A model generated the notes under the pieces. The model was given only the letters and a program-made list of their open reading frames with translations. It did no database searches and was not told the origin of the DNA. Below are positions 9,866-22,951 of a stretch of DNA of 64,000 nucleotides, piece after piece (position 1 is the first letter of the stretch; every line of letters begins with the position of its first letter). Source of the DNA: Sphagnum magellanicum. Taxonomy: Eukaryota; Streptophyta; Sphagnopsida; Sphagnales; Sphagnaceae. The stretch spans positions 21,674,949 to 21,738,948 of the forward strand of contig CM038912.1 in the NCBI GenBank assembly GCA_021904315.1. Reading direction: 5' to 3'. The position numbers were made by a program, and so were the translations under genes.

Positions 9866-12169
9866 TGTTAACTAGAATGTTTTGTGAATTGGTACATTAA
9901 TCAGTAGTAATTGAACCGGTGACACCTATTGAACTTGTGACATTTGTTAAACTGATAATGATAGTATAATCGATAGTAACTGAATTAATGACACATGTTG
10001 AACTGGTGACACCCGTTGAACAAGTAGTTTGCAAAACTTGTAGTCAACATAACAAGTAGTTGGTAGAATAAGTGGTTAGCAAAACATGTAGTAGATTTTG
10101 AAAATTTTGATTGTTTATAACAATTTTACTAACTAGTTTTTACTAATTGATTAGAACAAGGAGTTTTATCAACAAGTTACTATTTAAATGATTTACACGA
10201 GGCATTTCAAAGTTCAAACTTAGAGTATAAAAGAGGGATGGTAGAACATGAAAAACATTAAATCTCTACTTTCCATACTTACTTTTTAAAATCTCTAATG
10301 TATAAACTTTGATTTCGTAATGAATTTTTTTTTTTTTCATTACAAGTTGGAGTACCTATTAGCATTGAATAGCTTGAACCTGTTCAGAATTTTGAAAAAG
10401 AAATTTGCATAAAGTAAGAAACTTTTTTATGTTAATTTGGTTTTGTGTTCACTACACCAAAATGTGTTTTAGTTATTTTGGTTTTCATTAGATTAAATGA
10501 ATTTGGACATTTTTACCATGGTGAAACTAATCAACCCTTTAGTGAACAGGGACTAGTTGTTACAAATAATGAATTGGTCCATTAGTACCTAGTGAAATAC
10601 AAAATTATCAAGCCATTTCACTTCTTAGTTAATTAACTAAGCAGCATGGAAATCAATTAAATTTAAATTATTTAATATTCAATGTAGTATTTAATATTAT
10701 TGTTAATTTCATGACTTTCAGATTATTAACACATGTCACTATCTATGTTAGATAAAAAACCTAGCCTAAGTGCATAAGCCATTTAATCAACCTAAGTACG
10801 CACATACTCTAGGGAATTACATTAGAGAATATTTAATCAACTTTCCACTATTGATCACAAACACACTATTTGTGAAGTTTGATCCCTTAATTTCTAATAT
10901 ATAAAGAAACACCCCTACCATTAAACCACCACACTTGTTGTAATAAAATGTTACATTACAATATATTTATCAAATACTTGATTTTTAAACATTACAAAAA
11001 TATAAACTTTGAAAATTCATATTTTATTAAGATTTTGTGCAAATGAAATGATTAAAGTTTAATTTATTTTTTTTTTCAATAATGTACATAATTACATTTA
11101 TTTCCTTTGAAAAGTGTAAAATCATTTGAATAATTTTGTAAAATATCACTATTCAATAACATTTCAATGACCATTCTTTTTTAAAAAAAGTTTAATAAAT
11201 AGATAAGATTTTTCCTAATATAATAATACTACCAATGTTAGGCCACTTTTAATTATTCTAGGGCTATTTTTCATTGTTTTTAATTATTTCACCCTACATT
11301 ATTTATGGTTATTTATGGTTATTCTCTTTTTTTTACTATTTTTAATTATTTCACCTTAAGTTATTTATGGTTATTCATTTTTTTTACTATTTTTAATCAT
11401 TTCACCTTAAATTATTTTTGGTTATTTTAAGTTACTTTTGGTTATTTTAAGCTATTGTAAGTTATTTTTGGCTTTTCTAAGCTATTTCAACTTAGGTTAT
11501 TTTCGATTATGGGAGGTTATTATTGGTCATTTTTTACTATTGAAGGTTATTTGACCTTATGCTATTATTGACTAATTTAGGTTATATTACCATAGGCTAT
11601 TGGTGGCTATTAGTGGCTATTCTATGAATGGTTATTTTATTAATAGCTATTGGTGGCTTAATGACTATTAGTGGCTATTCTATTTGTGGTTATTATTGGC
11701 TATTTTATTGTAGGCCATTGGTGGTTATTTTATTCGTGGCTATTAATGGTTAATCTATTGGTGACTACGATATTAATGGCTATTGGTGGCTATTATATTA
11801 TAAGTTATTGTTGAATATTTTAAGTTATATTATCATAGGCTATTGGTATTTATTTTATTTTAAGCTATTTTAGATTATTTTTCATAAGCTATTATTGGTT
11901 ATCCTAAGGTTATTTTACTTTAGGTCATTATATTTTATTTTAGATTATTTTGAATTGTTACATTTAGGCTAAAATAATTTATAATAACTTAAATTATAAC
12001 TTGAAATAACATATATGAATTTAAAATAAAATAACTTAAGGTATAGCCCAAGGTTAGTTGATTGATTTAATTTTAAATATTTAAAAGTAAAAAACCTATA
12101 ATAAGTTAACTATGATACCTTCAAGTAAAATAACATATAATAGTTTAGGGTATAACATGCTGGAATAGG
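9866..12169. other. AT-rich region with a TATA-like site and degenerate GGCTATT repeats
   Basis: No gene was found. 9880-10090 has short internal repeats (ttgaac(t/c)ggtgacac, aacaagtagtt). A TATA-like gtataaaagaggg lies at 10224-10236, and the area could be part of an unrecognised LTR. From 11230 to about 11960 the sequence is dominated by variants of GG(C/T)TATT(GGT)GGCTATT, a decayed simple repeat. The 5' LTR of gypsy-2 should lie here but cannot be delimited. Confidence 0.5.
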
Positions 12170-12539
12170 ATTTATTCAATCATTTAATGCAAGTATAACA
12201 ACCACATGAGTGGAAATGGTTATTAAGCCCAACATAAATGTTATCAAAAGGGGAATACTAAATGGATCTATAAGAAAATTAAGTAGCAGATCAAATGGAG
12301 TCTTAGCAAGAAGGAATTTGAGTCGAAGTTCGACGCTACCAACAGTTACTACTACAATTGTTAGCATACCTTAAATGTTGTTTACTAGATGATAACGGCT
12401 ATTCATGGGAACAAGATTGTAGACCGACCACTCATGAGCTCAATGGCTATTGGAGGGTGCAAAAATGCAAATGATGTGCATTCAAAAGGCAAATATCGAT
12501 AACCAATTATTATAATCATACCAATTCTTGATCACAGAG

Positions 12540-13620
12540 ATGGCAATTATGTTAGGCCAAATAAGGTAGCTCTTAAGTATCTTGATTTCAAAAAAGATGT
12601 TGATCTAGATGTTCATGTCAAAGTATGTAATTATGTAATAAAAGCAAATGCAAAGACTTCTGAAGAGTATATCATTAATGCGTTTAGCTATACTCTAAGA
12701 GATACGACATCGGATTGGTGCCATAATTAGATGTTAGAATTTCTTTATTGTATTTTTTTGGAGCTTACTCAGGCATTTTGCAAATGTCATTGAAAGATTT
12801 AGAATGATGAGGCAATATACATGGAATTAAAGAACATGAAGCAAGAGGAGATTAAAAAGGTGGAGGTTTATTTTGAATAGATTCAAAACTAGCTCATGAT
12901 TTACAAGTACCAACCACAAACATTTTTCTAACTATTGTGTTTAGAGTGGGTTTGTAATCATACCTCAAAATTGCGATTGCAAGAATGAAGCAATCCACAT
13001 TTCATTAGCATAAGGAGGTGGTATTGTTGTGTGAAGAAGGTACGACTATTATAGGAGCAAGGAGTGCACTACCAATACCATAGAGTATTAAACAGGTAAT
13101 ACCAAAAAAAACACAAAGTAACATAGGGAAGATTGACAAACATTGCACAAATTATGGGATGACAAATCACAATGTGGAGACATGCAGAAAGAAGAAAGAA
13201 CAGACCATGATGGCAACTATAGAGGCGACACAACCAAGTCAAAAAACATAGAAAACATCTTCATATACATGTCACACCTATGGTTTCAATGGCCATAAAA
13301 TGACAGATTGTCCAAAATTTGTTGAGATGCACAAAATGTTTCATGGGAATTCTATGACAGTAGCAAAAGTTCAATTTGTTGCTAAAACACAAATAGTCAT
13401 TGCGGATGTGAATGTGGTGGATATTAATGTTACCATAAGAAGTAAAGTGACTGAAGAACAAGTGTTCAAGGTTAAAGAGCCAAGAAAAGCAAAGAGTGTT
13501 ATTGACTAGGAGAAAGAAGAATGGTTGAATTAGTCTATGGTGGAGACAATTCAACAGATTCGAAAAACACAAACCCAGATTAAAGGGCCATCCACATCCA
13601 TTGAAGGTTGGAACACAACC
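12540..13620 (+). pseudogene. gypsy-2 gag with two zinc knuckles
   Basis: Readable fragments include VALKYLDFKKDVDLDVHVK and AFSYTLRDTTSDWCHN (capsid-like; the W/C stretch resembles the conserved gag region before the nucleocapsid). Then come CTNYGMTNHNVETC (13143-13184) and CHTYGFNGHKMTDCPKF (~13271-13321). Both are CCHC knuckles whose second Cys is now Tyr (TGT to TAT). The longest open piece is 13300-13509. This is the nucleic-acid-binding structural protein of the particle, broken by many stops. Confidence 0.8.
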
Positions 13621-14459
13621 TAACTAGGTATGCCAAATACTAGTCCTGTGGATGCATAGAAATTTTAGGAAGTAGTGAACTCACAAGGAAAACTGATCAT
13701 AGTAGAAGAGATTTTTCTGGACATTAGTTAGTAGATGTTAGAAATAAGTTATATTTTGAACTTAAGATAGTTGCTTAAAATAGCTCCTGAGCTAAAAAGA
13801 TATCTTTGGAAAAAGTTGAAACTAAAGAAAATTTAGGATGTAAGTAAAATAACCATAGAGAAACAAGTTGGTTATTCAATACCAAAGTAGGGATAACTAT
13901 TGTAGTAATAGATTATCATATGGTAGTTATCCAAGTACAAATAAAAAAGAACACAATAAAAGATGTGTTACTAGATGGAGGTTTTGAAGTTAATATTATC
14001 ATAGAACAATTGAGATTGTGAAGCCTAAACCTACACCATATAACACTAGAGGAAAAACATGTATTTTCGACTGCTCTTTGTGACTAAATTTTAGTCGCAA
14101 GAGACATTTTGCAACTGAAATCCTTTTGGTCGCCTAAGACAAGTCGCATGTGATAAATTAGTCGCAAATGACAAAGAGTATTGTATGAAAGAAAAAGTCA
14201 ACAAATACATTTCATCCTTTGACTCCATTGTATATGTATTGTCACATGTGACTAATATGCAACTATTTTGGTCACAATTGAAAGCAAATCCTGTGTTGCC
14301 ACGTGTTTTAATACATGATTATTATTATTATTATTATTTTGAAATAATCTAAGACGTTCAATTCAAAGACTTGGATGATCTTATATTATGACACATGGCC
14401 CAATGTAAATATGCCACATGACATTTAAAAATTAATTTAATAAAAATATTAATACTAAG

Positions 14460-14660
14460 TTGGTAGGTACATAAATAGGTGCCTACAATCTTTATCTACC
14501 TACCTACCTACCTACCTACCTAGGTAAATAAATAAATAGGTAGGTTTTACTTTCTTAGGCTAAATACCTACTCATATAGGTAGGTACTTAAGTAGGTAGG
14601 TACATAGGCTAACCTAGATGGGTAGGTCAAACTAGGTACTTACCTAGTTAAATAGATAAG
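14460..14660. repeat. TAGG/CCTA tetranucleotide-rich tract
   Basis: It consists of runs of TACC (14499-14520) followed by taggtaggt blocks in opposite sense, so parts can pair as a hairpin. It lies inside the CACTA-like element. Confidence 0.8.
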
Positions 14661-15879
14661 TAGGTTGGGGAGGTATGTACTTTAGAATTGTGCATTATTT
14701 GTTTTTCTGTTTTGGGTTGAGTTTTTTTATTAGCTCATCCCATGTGCACAAACTTCTTAATGTGAAATTACATAGGCACACCCTTTTGTTTATATAGTGT
14801 TCAAAATAGGAATGGAAAACAAACAATATGGGATAAGTTTCGAAGTTACAACTTCCTTATAAATTAAATTGTAATTCCAAAACTTTCTTTATCCCTTATT
14901 TTTAAGGTTTTTAGATTTTTAAGCAATTCAAGTACTAGATAATTAAATAATCATTTAATTCATAATGATGAAATTTACATATATTTAAATTATAAACTTG
15001 ACACTACAAATATTCAATATTCATTATCAATTACTTCAATAAGTAATACCTTCTTCATATTTGACAAACTAGCTATCTAGTTACTCACAAGTTATCAATA
15101 CATAACTCATAAATAATAAAATATTTAAAAATATTTAATTACTTTTCAAAATCTGATCGAGCTCTATATAATATAATTAATATGAGATTAATTTAATGAC
15201 TATAATTTTAAATTAAATATTTTAAATATTTATTTTAAAATTATATATCATGAATTAACAATTGTTATTAGAAAGTAAATTCTTACACAAAATTTTATAG
15301 AATTATTATTCAACTAATTACATTATTTATTTTATAATAAAATTTATTGTTGTAAAAATTATTATAAGTCAAATAAATAATTTTTCTTGGTAATTATTAA
15401 CTATTAATACAATAATTTGTTAAACATAACATTAATTTTCATAATTACTATAAAATTACTATAAAATATTTATCATAGATGATTAATCACAAAAAAATTT
15501 AAGATAATATTACTGTATAATAATTCGTGAAATTAAAATCAGTGAATAATTATTCTAAATACACTATAATTTTTCCAAATTTTTAATTCAGGTTTGAAGT
15601 TATAAATTAAAGAGTGTGAATAATTATGTTCAATTAGAAAATAATTATGCACATACTAATTAATTCTTATATGAAGTAATTACAATGATTTTAAAGAAAT
15701 GTCACATTAATTTAATTAACTAATTTCTTCTAATATAAGAATATAAATTATATAATATACAAATCTATGTTATAACAATAATTATTTAGTGTCACTTAGA
15801 TTTAATAAACATAATCATTTATAATTATTTATAAAAGTGATTTATTATGGACAGCACTAGTAGAAAAAATTCTTCAAAA

Positions 15880-16900
15880 TTCAATCAATAATTTTTTGAA
15901 TTCAAAAATATATTTAAGATTCCAAAATAGTAATTCAAAATTCAAATATAAGTTTTTAGAAGTTTTTAGAAGTTAAATAACAAATTTCAGAATTTAAATG
16001 TTAACTTTCAGATTCAAATAATAATATTCAAAATTAAAATTTACATTTGGAGACTCAATTAATAATTTTCTGAATTGAAATATTAATTTTGAAAATCCAA
16101 AATAATAATTTGGAATTCCAATTTCAACTTTCAAGTCAGATAATTTCTTAAAATTTAAATTTTAAACTTCAAAATTCAAATATGAAATTTCAAGTTCAAA
16201 TAAAAATATTTAAAATCAGGTTGCCAATTTTTAGAGTCAAGAAAGTTTTTAAAATTGAAATAAGAATTTTTAGATTCAAAAATAGTAATTTAGAATTCAA
16301 ATATCAGTTTTTAGATCAAATAAGTTTTTTGAATTTAAATAACAATTTTGAAAATTGAAATGTTAATTTTCATATTCAAATAATAATATTCAAAATTGAA
16401 ATGTCCATTTTTAGACTCAATTACTAATTTTTAGACTTGAAGTTTAATTTTGAAAATCTAAAATAATAATTTGGAATCTAAATTTCAGGTTTGAATTAAA
16501 TGATTATTTAAAATATAAATGAAAAATTTTCATAGCTGAAATATTAATTTTCATATTCACATAAAAATATTCAAAATTGAATGGAATATTCAAAATATTC
16601 CATTTTTATGATCAATTATAATTTTCTGAATTGAAAGACTAATTTTTGGATTCAAAAATATTAATTTAAAATTCAAAATCTATTTTTAGATCAAATCAGT
16701 CTTTTTGAATTGAAAATATCATATTCAAATCAAGATTTTCAAATTGAAATAATGTTTTAAACAATCAAAATAACAATTTTCAGATTCAAATATCACCTTT
16801 CAAATTTTAATAATTTTTTTAAAAAATTAAAATAACAATTTTTCATAATTGAAATATCAATTTTCAGATTTGAATAAAAAAATTCAATGTTCAAATATTA
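15880..16900. repeat. Degenerate AT-rich repeat with ~20-bp periodicity
   Basis: Many variants of aattttcagattcaaataataa and aattcaaatatcaatttt alternate for about 1 kb. No unit is well conserved. It is the interior of the CACTA-like element, and no coding frame survives. Confidence 0.65.
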
Positions 16901-18089
16901 ATTTTGTGATGCATTATATGAACAATATACATATGTATGCATATTATATATATACATATATAATTTTAATACATACATTAAAATATAGCCCTATGTCGTT
17001 GTAGAATACCTTTAGATGCAATTAATTTGATGACTATTGCGATTAATGGGACATATCAACCTATTAATGGATGAAAATAAATGTAAAATTGATGCAACCA
17101 ATAAGATGAAATTTTCTAATAGTTGCATCATAGTTGTGAAAATGATCAAAATAGTTGAAAGTTGGTCTTGTAGTTGCAAATATTCTCAAATCTAGTCGCA
17201 AACGACTATAAATCGCATGTAGTCGTAAATTGAATGGTTACATTTTATCTGATTTATACTAGTGTAATCTAAAGATGGTAGATCAAACAACCACAAAACC
17301 AGTGGGGTTGATCAGAGATTTGAAGATATATGTTCATGGAATTCTTTACATAACTATGTTTATTGTATTTCAAAATAGTGTGGTAGATTCTAGTTATTCC
17401 ATGTTGTTGGGGAAACCATGGTTAAGGGATGCTAAAGTGGCACATGATTGGGGAAGTAACACTATTACCATACAAGGGAATTAGACAATTTGAATTATTA
17501 CAGTTACCAAACATTTGGGAAGTGAAGTAAAGTGATTAGAGGTGTTATTGTGCTACGATTATCAAAATGGCATCATAGATGAAAAAGAAGATATCATCTT
17601 TGCTATAGAGCTAGAATTGTTCTCCATAGGTTACCTTAGACAATTCAATCTATGAAAGCCACAGATGTGGGGATCATGGATATAAATGTGAAAGCAAGTA
17701 TTTCAAAACAAGGATCTAAAGTACAAAGCATAAAGAAGAAGACACTTGGAAAAAATTTGAGCAAGAAGTAGCTATGGAAGATAAGGTGTATCCAAAGACG
17801 TACTACAGGCATCAACTAAGGAGTGTTGTAATGCATGAAACTATAGCAAACATCAAAGCACAAGGATTGCAAATAGGTGGATGGACGTTAACTGAAGATC
17901 AACAATTGATGAAGCTCAATCTGGGAACTAATGTAGAACCATAGATAGTAAAGATTAATGCATATTTGGAAATAGGCAAGGTGTTAGAAGTGGAAAAGTT
18001 GTTGAAGGAATTCAAAGAGTTTTTTGCATGGACATACAAAGATTTGAAATGGATTCCACCAGAGCTAACATAACATAAAATTAAGTTGG

Positions 18090-19350
18090 TCACTATTATA
18101 CCGCTGCCACATCAAGCCAAGTATAGATTAAATCCAAACTATGCTAAAGTAGTTAAACAAGATATAACTAAGTTATTAGTAATTGGATTCATTGAATCTA
18201 TAGAATAATTGTCACCCATAGTAGTAGTACCCAAGAAAAATGGCAAGTTAAAAATTTGTATAAATTTCAGAAAATTAAATGCAACCACACAAAAGGATTC
18301 CTACCCATTACTTTTCATAAATGAAGTGTTGAACACAATAATAGGGTATGAGACATATTCCTTCTTAAATGGATATTTAAGATATCATCAAATATTTATA
18401 GCTCCAAAGGACAGATATAAGATTGCATGTGTTATAGACTGGGGGCTTTTATAAGGTTTGGAATTAAAGATGGACCTCCAACATATTAGAGAGTTGTGAT
18501 TAAAACATTTTGAGAGTATTTTGATAGTTTTATGAAGATATTTCTAGATGACTTTATGATGTATAGTGAAATGGAAAGTCATTTGCAAAAGCTCAAATTA
18601 TGTTTTCAAAAGTGCAGAGAATATGGCATTAGTTTGAATCCAAACAATTGTGCATTTATGGTATTTTCAAAGATGATCTTGGGTTTTATTATTTCCAAGG
18701 AAGGGAAACTATCAGATCCAAAGAAAATACAAACAATCATAAACATGCTACCACTTAAGAATCCTCAACAATAAGTATTCTATGGGATGGCATAGTTTTA
18801 CAAATGTTTTATAAAAAACTTCATTGCAATTATGGCACTTATCACTAAATTGATAAAAAGACAGAAACTTTTCTTTGGACAAAGGAATGTTAGAAGGCTT
18901 GGGAATTGATTAAACAAAAGTATGTTGAAACATTGATATTGATATCACCAAACTGGTAGGTGGAATTTTATGTTCATATAGATGCATCCTTGTTACTTAT
19001 GGGGGCTATGTTGTTTTAGAACATAATAGGGAAGAATGATCAACCAATAGTATATGCTTCTAGACTTCTGAAAAGAATAGAACAAATTATAACACAATAG
19101 AAAAAAAGACTTTAGTAATGGTTCTTTTTTACACAAGTTCAAACATTATTTGTTGAACAATAAGTTTGTCTTTTATGTAGATCATATGGCATTAGTCTAT
19201 TTGGTCAACAAACCACAAGTTTCAGGGAGAATAACTAGATGTTATTGTTCCTCAAATATGATTTCACAAACCAAACAAAATTCATGTAGTTGTAGATGCA
19301 TTGTCAAAATTATTGGATAATATAAAACCCACAAGTGTGCTTGATTAAAC
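18090..19350 (+). pseudogene. gypsy-2 reverse transcriptase-RNase H
   Basis: 18209-18454 contains SPIVVVPKKNGKLKICINFRKL (RT fingers) and SFLNGYLRYHQIFIAP. 18532-18774 contains the palm motif KIFLDDFMMYSEME and the thumb, ending GKLSDPKKIQTI. RNase H relics follow: HVHIDASLLLMGA (first Asp region, ~18971), KFVFYVDHMALVYLVNKP (~19166) and VVDALSKLL (19290). Stops and frameshifts lie between the segments. Confidence 0.85.
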
Positions 19351-19379
19351 CATAGATGCAAGTTTGTTTTATGCAAGGC

Positions 19380-20664
19380 CTAAGTGGCTGAATGATGTAA
19401 AAGAATTTTTGAAAATAGGACAAATTGAGGGCACGTTATTGATGCAGTAGAAGTAGAGATTAATTAGGAGAGTAAAACCTCATACATTGAAGAATGGTGA
19501 ATTATACAGAATGGGCCAAGATAACAGACTACGACAATTTTGACAACAACAGAAGCATAAATGGTGATGAAAGAATTACATGAAGGACTTTCAGAATGGC
19601 ATTTCATAATGAAAATAATGTAGAGGAAGATATTGGATGTTAGATATTGGTCGCCAACTATGTACAAGGATGTGCATGATTACTACAAATCTTATGATGC
19701 ATGCCAAAGAACAAGAGGTTTAGCAACTCAAAGTTTTATAAAGCTGGTCACAAGTCTTCTAGAGGAACCATTTATGAAATGGGGACTTGATTTTGTGGGG
19801 CTAATTAAGCTAGTAGGAAATATACAGAGAACAAATATATTCTTGTTGCCACAAACTATGCTACTAAGTGGGTGGAAGCAAGAACTTTGAGAACTAATAC
19901 AGTAGCAGTCATAGTAAATTTTTTATATGAGTGCATATTAACCAAGTTTGGATGTCCTTTGATTATAGTCACAAATTAGGGAGTTCATTTTATTAAGATG
20001 CCATCAAGTATTTGATAGATCATTTTTTGATGAAAAATGTGAATTTTACAACTTATTATCCTCAAGGGAATGGGCAAGCTAAGTCTACTAGCAAGGTACT
20101 TGGGACACTGTTGACCAAGTTAGTTAGTGAAAATATAATAGATTAGGATGAACATCTGCTTATAGTGTTATTTTCATATAGAATTACATACAAAGTAGCA
20201 ACAAGGTATACACCATATCAATTAGTGTATGGATTACATCCATTAATGCCCACAAAGTACATCATTTTAGTTGTTGGTGGAGATGAGAGAGAGAATATTC
20301 CGGTGAGAATTTTAATTAGTACAATTATAGAGCTCGAGAAGTTAGGAAGTTAGAATGTGGGCTGTAGAAACTACAAAAATTCAGGAGTGGAATAAGTAGC
20401 ATTATGGAGTCAATAAAAGAATTCAGAAAAAGAATTTAGTTTTGGTGATTATGTTTTATAGTTTTTAAAAGGCAATAAGTCACACCTAAGGAAGTTTATT
20501 AGGAAATGGTTTGGACCATATAGAATACAATATGTGTTGCCAAATAACACAGTGTTATTGGTGACCATTGAGAAGTTTGAAATTAACCCTGTGTTGGTCA
20601 ATGTGAATAAGCTCAAACCTTATAAATACAAGGAATCTAAAGTTCAAAAAAAAAAAACAGATGT
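19380..20664 (+). pseudogene. gypsy-2 integrase with altered catalytic residues
   Basis: The zinc-finger relic (ELHEGLSEWHF...CQRTRG, the first Cys of the last pair now Tyr) precedes the core. The core shows KWGLDFVG (Asp present), IIVTN followed by a stop (second Asp changed to Asn), and YYPQGNGQAKST (catalytic Glu changed to Lys). Both changes are G to A. The C-terminal part reads RKWFGPYRIQYVLPNNTVLL and VLVNVNKLKPYKY, with no chromodomain. Enzymatically dead. Confidence 0.85.
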
Positions 20665-21479
20665 AAATATATTGTGAATAGAGTGTAGGTGGAGTTCATG
20701 AGGCAAATTTTGGCACAGAAGAGGACAATGAAAGATGTGAAATACAAAAACCACAAATGAAAAATGAAGAAGATAAAAAATAGATCATAGATCCAATGTT
20801 GAACATAGTCTTTATTTTCGAATTACAAATGAGTAGTAATTATAGCAATGTGGGAGTGTGATACAAAGATACAATGGTAGGCATATTAGTTAAATCAGCA
20901 ATAGTATTTGCTTGGTCATTAGGAGTATTCACACAATCATCAAAATTGTGGGCAAAGTTAGTAGAAAAATTGACATAATCACTAGATGTGTTTTCATAGT
21001 TAGTAGATAAATGGGCATAATTAGTAGAAGGTGTATAGGGTGAGCAAAGTGGAGTCGGCACAAAGAATGTAAGGCAATTATGGATGTGGAGTAATCAAAA
21101 GATGAAATTTGTGATGTTCATTCATAATGATGATGCTAAGTGTTTCCATGTGGCAGTATAAAGGACACATAAACTTATAATGATGGGCCATATTAATTTC
21201 GAGGATCATGCATTAATTTAAAATAATGAGCAGATGAAAAAATGAATGTGACAAACGAGATGTTCAAGGATGAGAAAAAATAGGATAACCTTTGAAAGCA
21301 GTTTGTGTTTCTTGTTAAAAGTTGTGTGCATTTTTGAAGTTTTAGAGTTCATAGTAATATGAGTGCAAAGAGTGCAATTGAAAAACTATAGTGAATAGCA
21401 AGGGAAAAGGAAGTTTAGAGGAGTGAGCATAGATGAAGGTAGGAGGAGAGAATGGAATTTTTGAAAACAACTTAAGTAA
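20665..21479 (+). other. Region between gypsy-2 integrase and its downstream ORF
   Basis: Only short stop-rich frames are visible. It contains an acidic, Thr/Asn-rich antisense shadow frame, and I see no motif. It is probably polyprotein tail and leader of the next ORF. Confidence 0.4.
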
Positions 21480-22623
21480 AAGAAGAGTTGAAAAGAGTAA
21501 AAAAAGGAATGTTGAATATTCAGCTGTTGGATGTAAGGTCATCGTCGCATTCATCATCATCTTTAGAATGTGCAAAAGGGAAGGCATATAATGTGAAAAT
21601 ACAGTTTGTGGAGACGATAATTCAAGACATAGATATAATTGAAACATTTAAAGTTGAATTTTTGCATAGAAGCAGACAACATTAGTGTGGAAGAAAATAG
21701 ACAGGACCAAGAGTTACATCAATAGATCTAGTGTGCCTTAAGGAATTGGAGGAAAATGAAGTTGAGAAACATCATTTTGTGGAGGCACAAATGATGCAAA
21801 AGGACACAAGGGAGGAAAACGTTGTTACGCAGGAAGAATAGCTATTCACAGAAATGTAGTTGATTGTACATCAAGCCATAGAAGTGCAAGCAACGACAGA
21901 AGCACAATGAAGGTTGATGGAAATGGAGTAGCATGAAGTAGAAATGGTAGCGAAAAGAAGTTGCACAATCCTAGTTAGAGTTACACTTTTGGAGAAAGGT
22001 ATTAAAATTCCAAATCCTGAGCATTTCATGTGGACACAAAGGAAACAGAACTATGAAAAACATATAGAGCGAATGGAGAACTGGAGTGATATTGTTGCAG
22101 AAGAAGACTAGGCTTCTAAAGTAGGGCTTGCGTTTTTGTTTCTGATGGGGTGGGAAGCACCGATGCTCGATGTAATGTTGGAATTTTTGAACACATTCTT
22201 GATCAAAGGGGTAAATATTTACTTTGGGCATAAGGATAAGGTGTATGCAATCAACAAACAACTAATTGTAGATGTTTTTGGAGTGTGTGTGGAAGGGTAT
22301 GTAGAAGAACCAAAAGCACAAGTTAGTAAGTCATTAATAGTTTATACATTATAGAGTTGTAGAGTTGCACCTACAAATTCTTCTCTAGATCAATGGAATG
22401 TAAAAAGTCTAAGTTTTCCATATTCTATTAGATATCTTTCCATTATATCTATCATTCATTAGAGGTACAATATTTTTGCAACAAAAATGTTATTACATTG
22501 GTGAGAGCAAATAAAGGGTAACAAGTAGATTGGGCACAAATTATATTCAATAGTTTGTGTAATGAACTGGATAGGTAGTATAAGTATGTTAGAAAGAATA
22601 AGGGGGATAAGAAAGATAGGTTT

Positions 22624-22936
22624 TGTTAACAAATAAGAAATCTACTCAAGTGCAAACATAAATCTTTATTGAAAGGAAATTACAACATGTTGTTCACAAC
22701 ACGAAATATAACTTCAAGAACACTTCAAGGTTCTTGTCACATGAAATACACAAACTTATGCAATGAAGAAAAGAGAACCAAACCATCAACACCAAGGTAT
22801 TTAACTAAAAGACCAAATCACAAATAACCAAACTAATATAAGTAAAGAAAATAATTCAACCTTGTGAAAGTAACTTAATTACTTTCTTACTCTAGTAACT
22901 AATGAAACCTTACTAGTTGAGGTTGAATTCTCAACA
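22624..22936 (-). repeat. copia-1 3' LTR
   Basis: On the plus strand it runs from TGTTAACAAATAAG to GAATTCTCAACA. It is the same length as the partner LTR (28404-28716), with scattered substitutions. TATA and polyadenylation sites were not assigned. Confidence 0.95.
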
Positions 22937-22951
22937 TTCCCCCTCAAGCTC
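22937..22951 (-). other. copia-1 polypurine tract
   Basis: On the minus strand it reads GAGCTTGAGGGGGAA, immediately before the LTR TGTTGAG. This is the primer site for plus-strand DNA synthesis. Confidence 0.9.

Larger units (their letters stand above)
14044..17264. mobile_element. CACTA-like non-autonomous DNA transposon
   Basis: The 3221-bp insertion begins CACTAG and ends CTAGTG, and is flanked by a 3-bp duplication TAA (14041-14043 and 17265-17267). CACTA ends and 3-bp duplications are the hallmarks of the En/Spm superfamily. Subterminal TAGTCGCAAA(T/C)GAC motifs occur near both ends (about 14159 and 17193), with further GTCGCA copies, as expected of transposase-binding repeats. The inverted match is short (6 bp), which fits decay. 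No transposase frame is visible. The interior is AT-rich, with a TAGG array and ~20-bp degenerate repeats. Confidence 0.83.
13900..17484 (+). pseudogene. gypsy-2 retropepsin, interrupted by a 3.2-kb insertion
   Basis: The left part reads DVLLDGGFEVNII (13966-14006), where DGG corresponds to the catalytic D-S/T-G. The right part resumes at 17265 with MVDQTTTKPVGLIRDLKIYV and SYSMLLGKPWLRDAKVAHDW, the usual C-terminal half of the fold (the LLGRPWL motif). When 14044-17264 plus one TAA is removed, the reading frame is restored through PTPYNLKMVDQ. A small deletion just before the joint and several stops show it was dead or died soon after. Confidence 0.85.

Noticed and set aside
20840..21061. 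Thr/Asn-rich antisense protein
   Set aside because: It is antisense to gypsy-2 and has no conserved features; a shadow frame.
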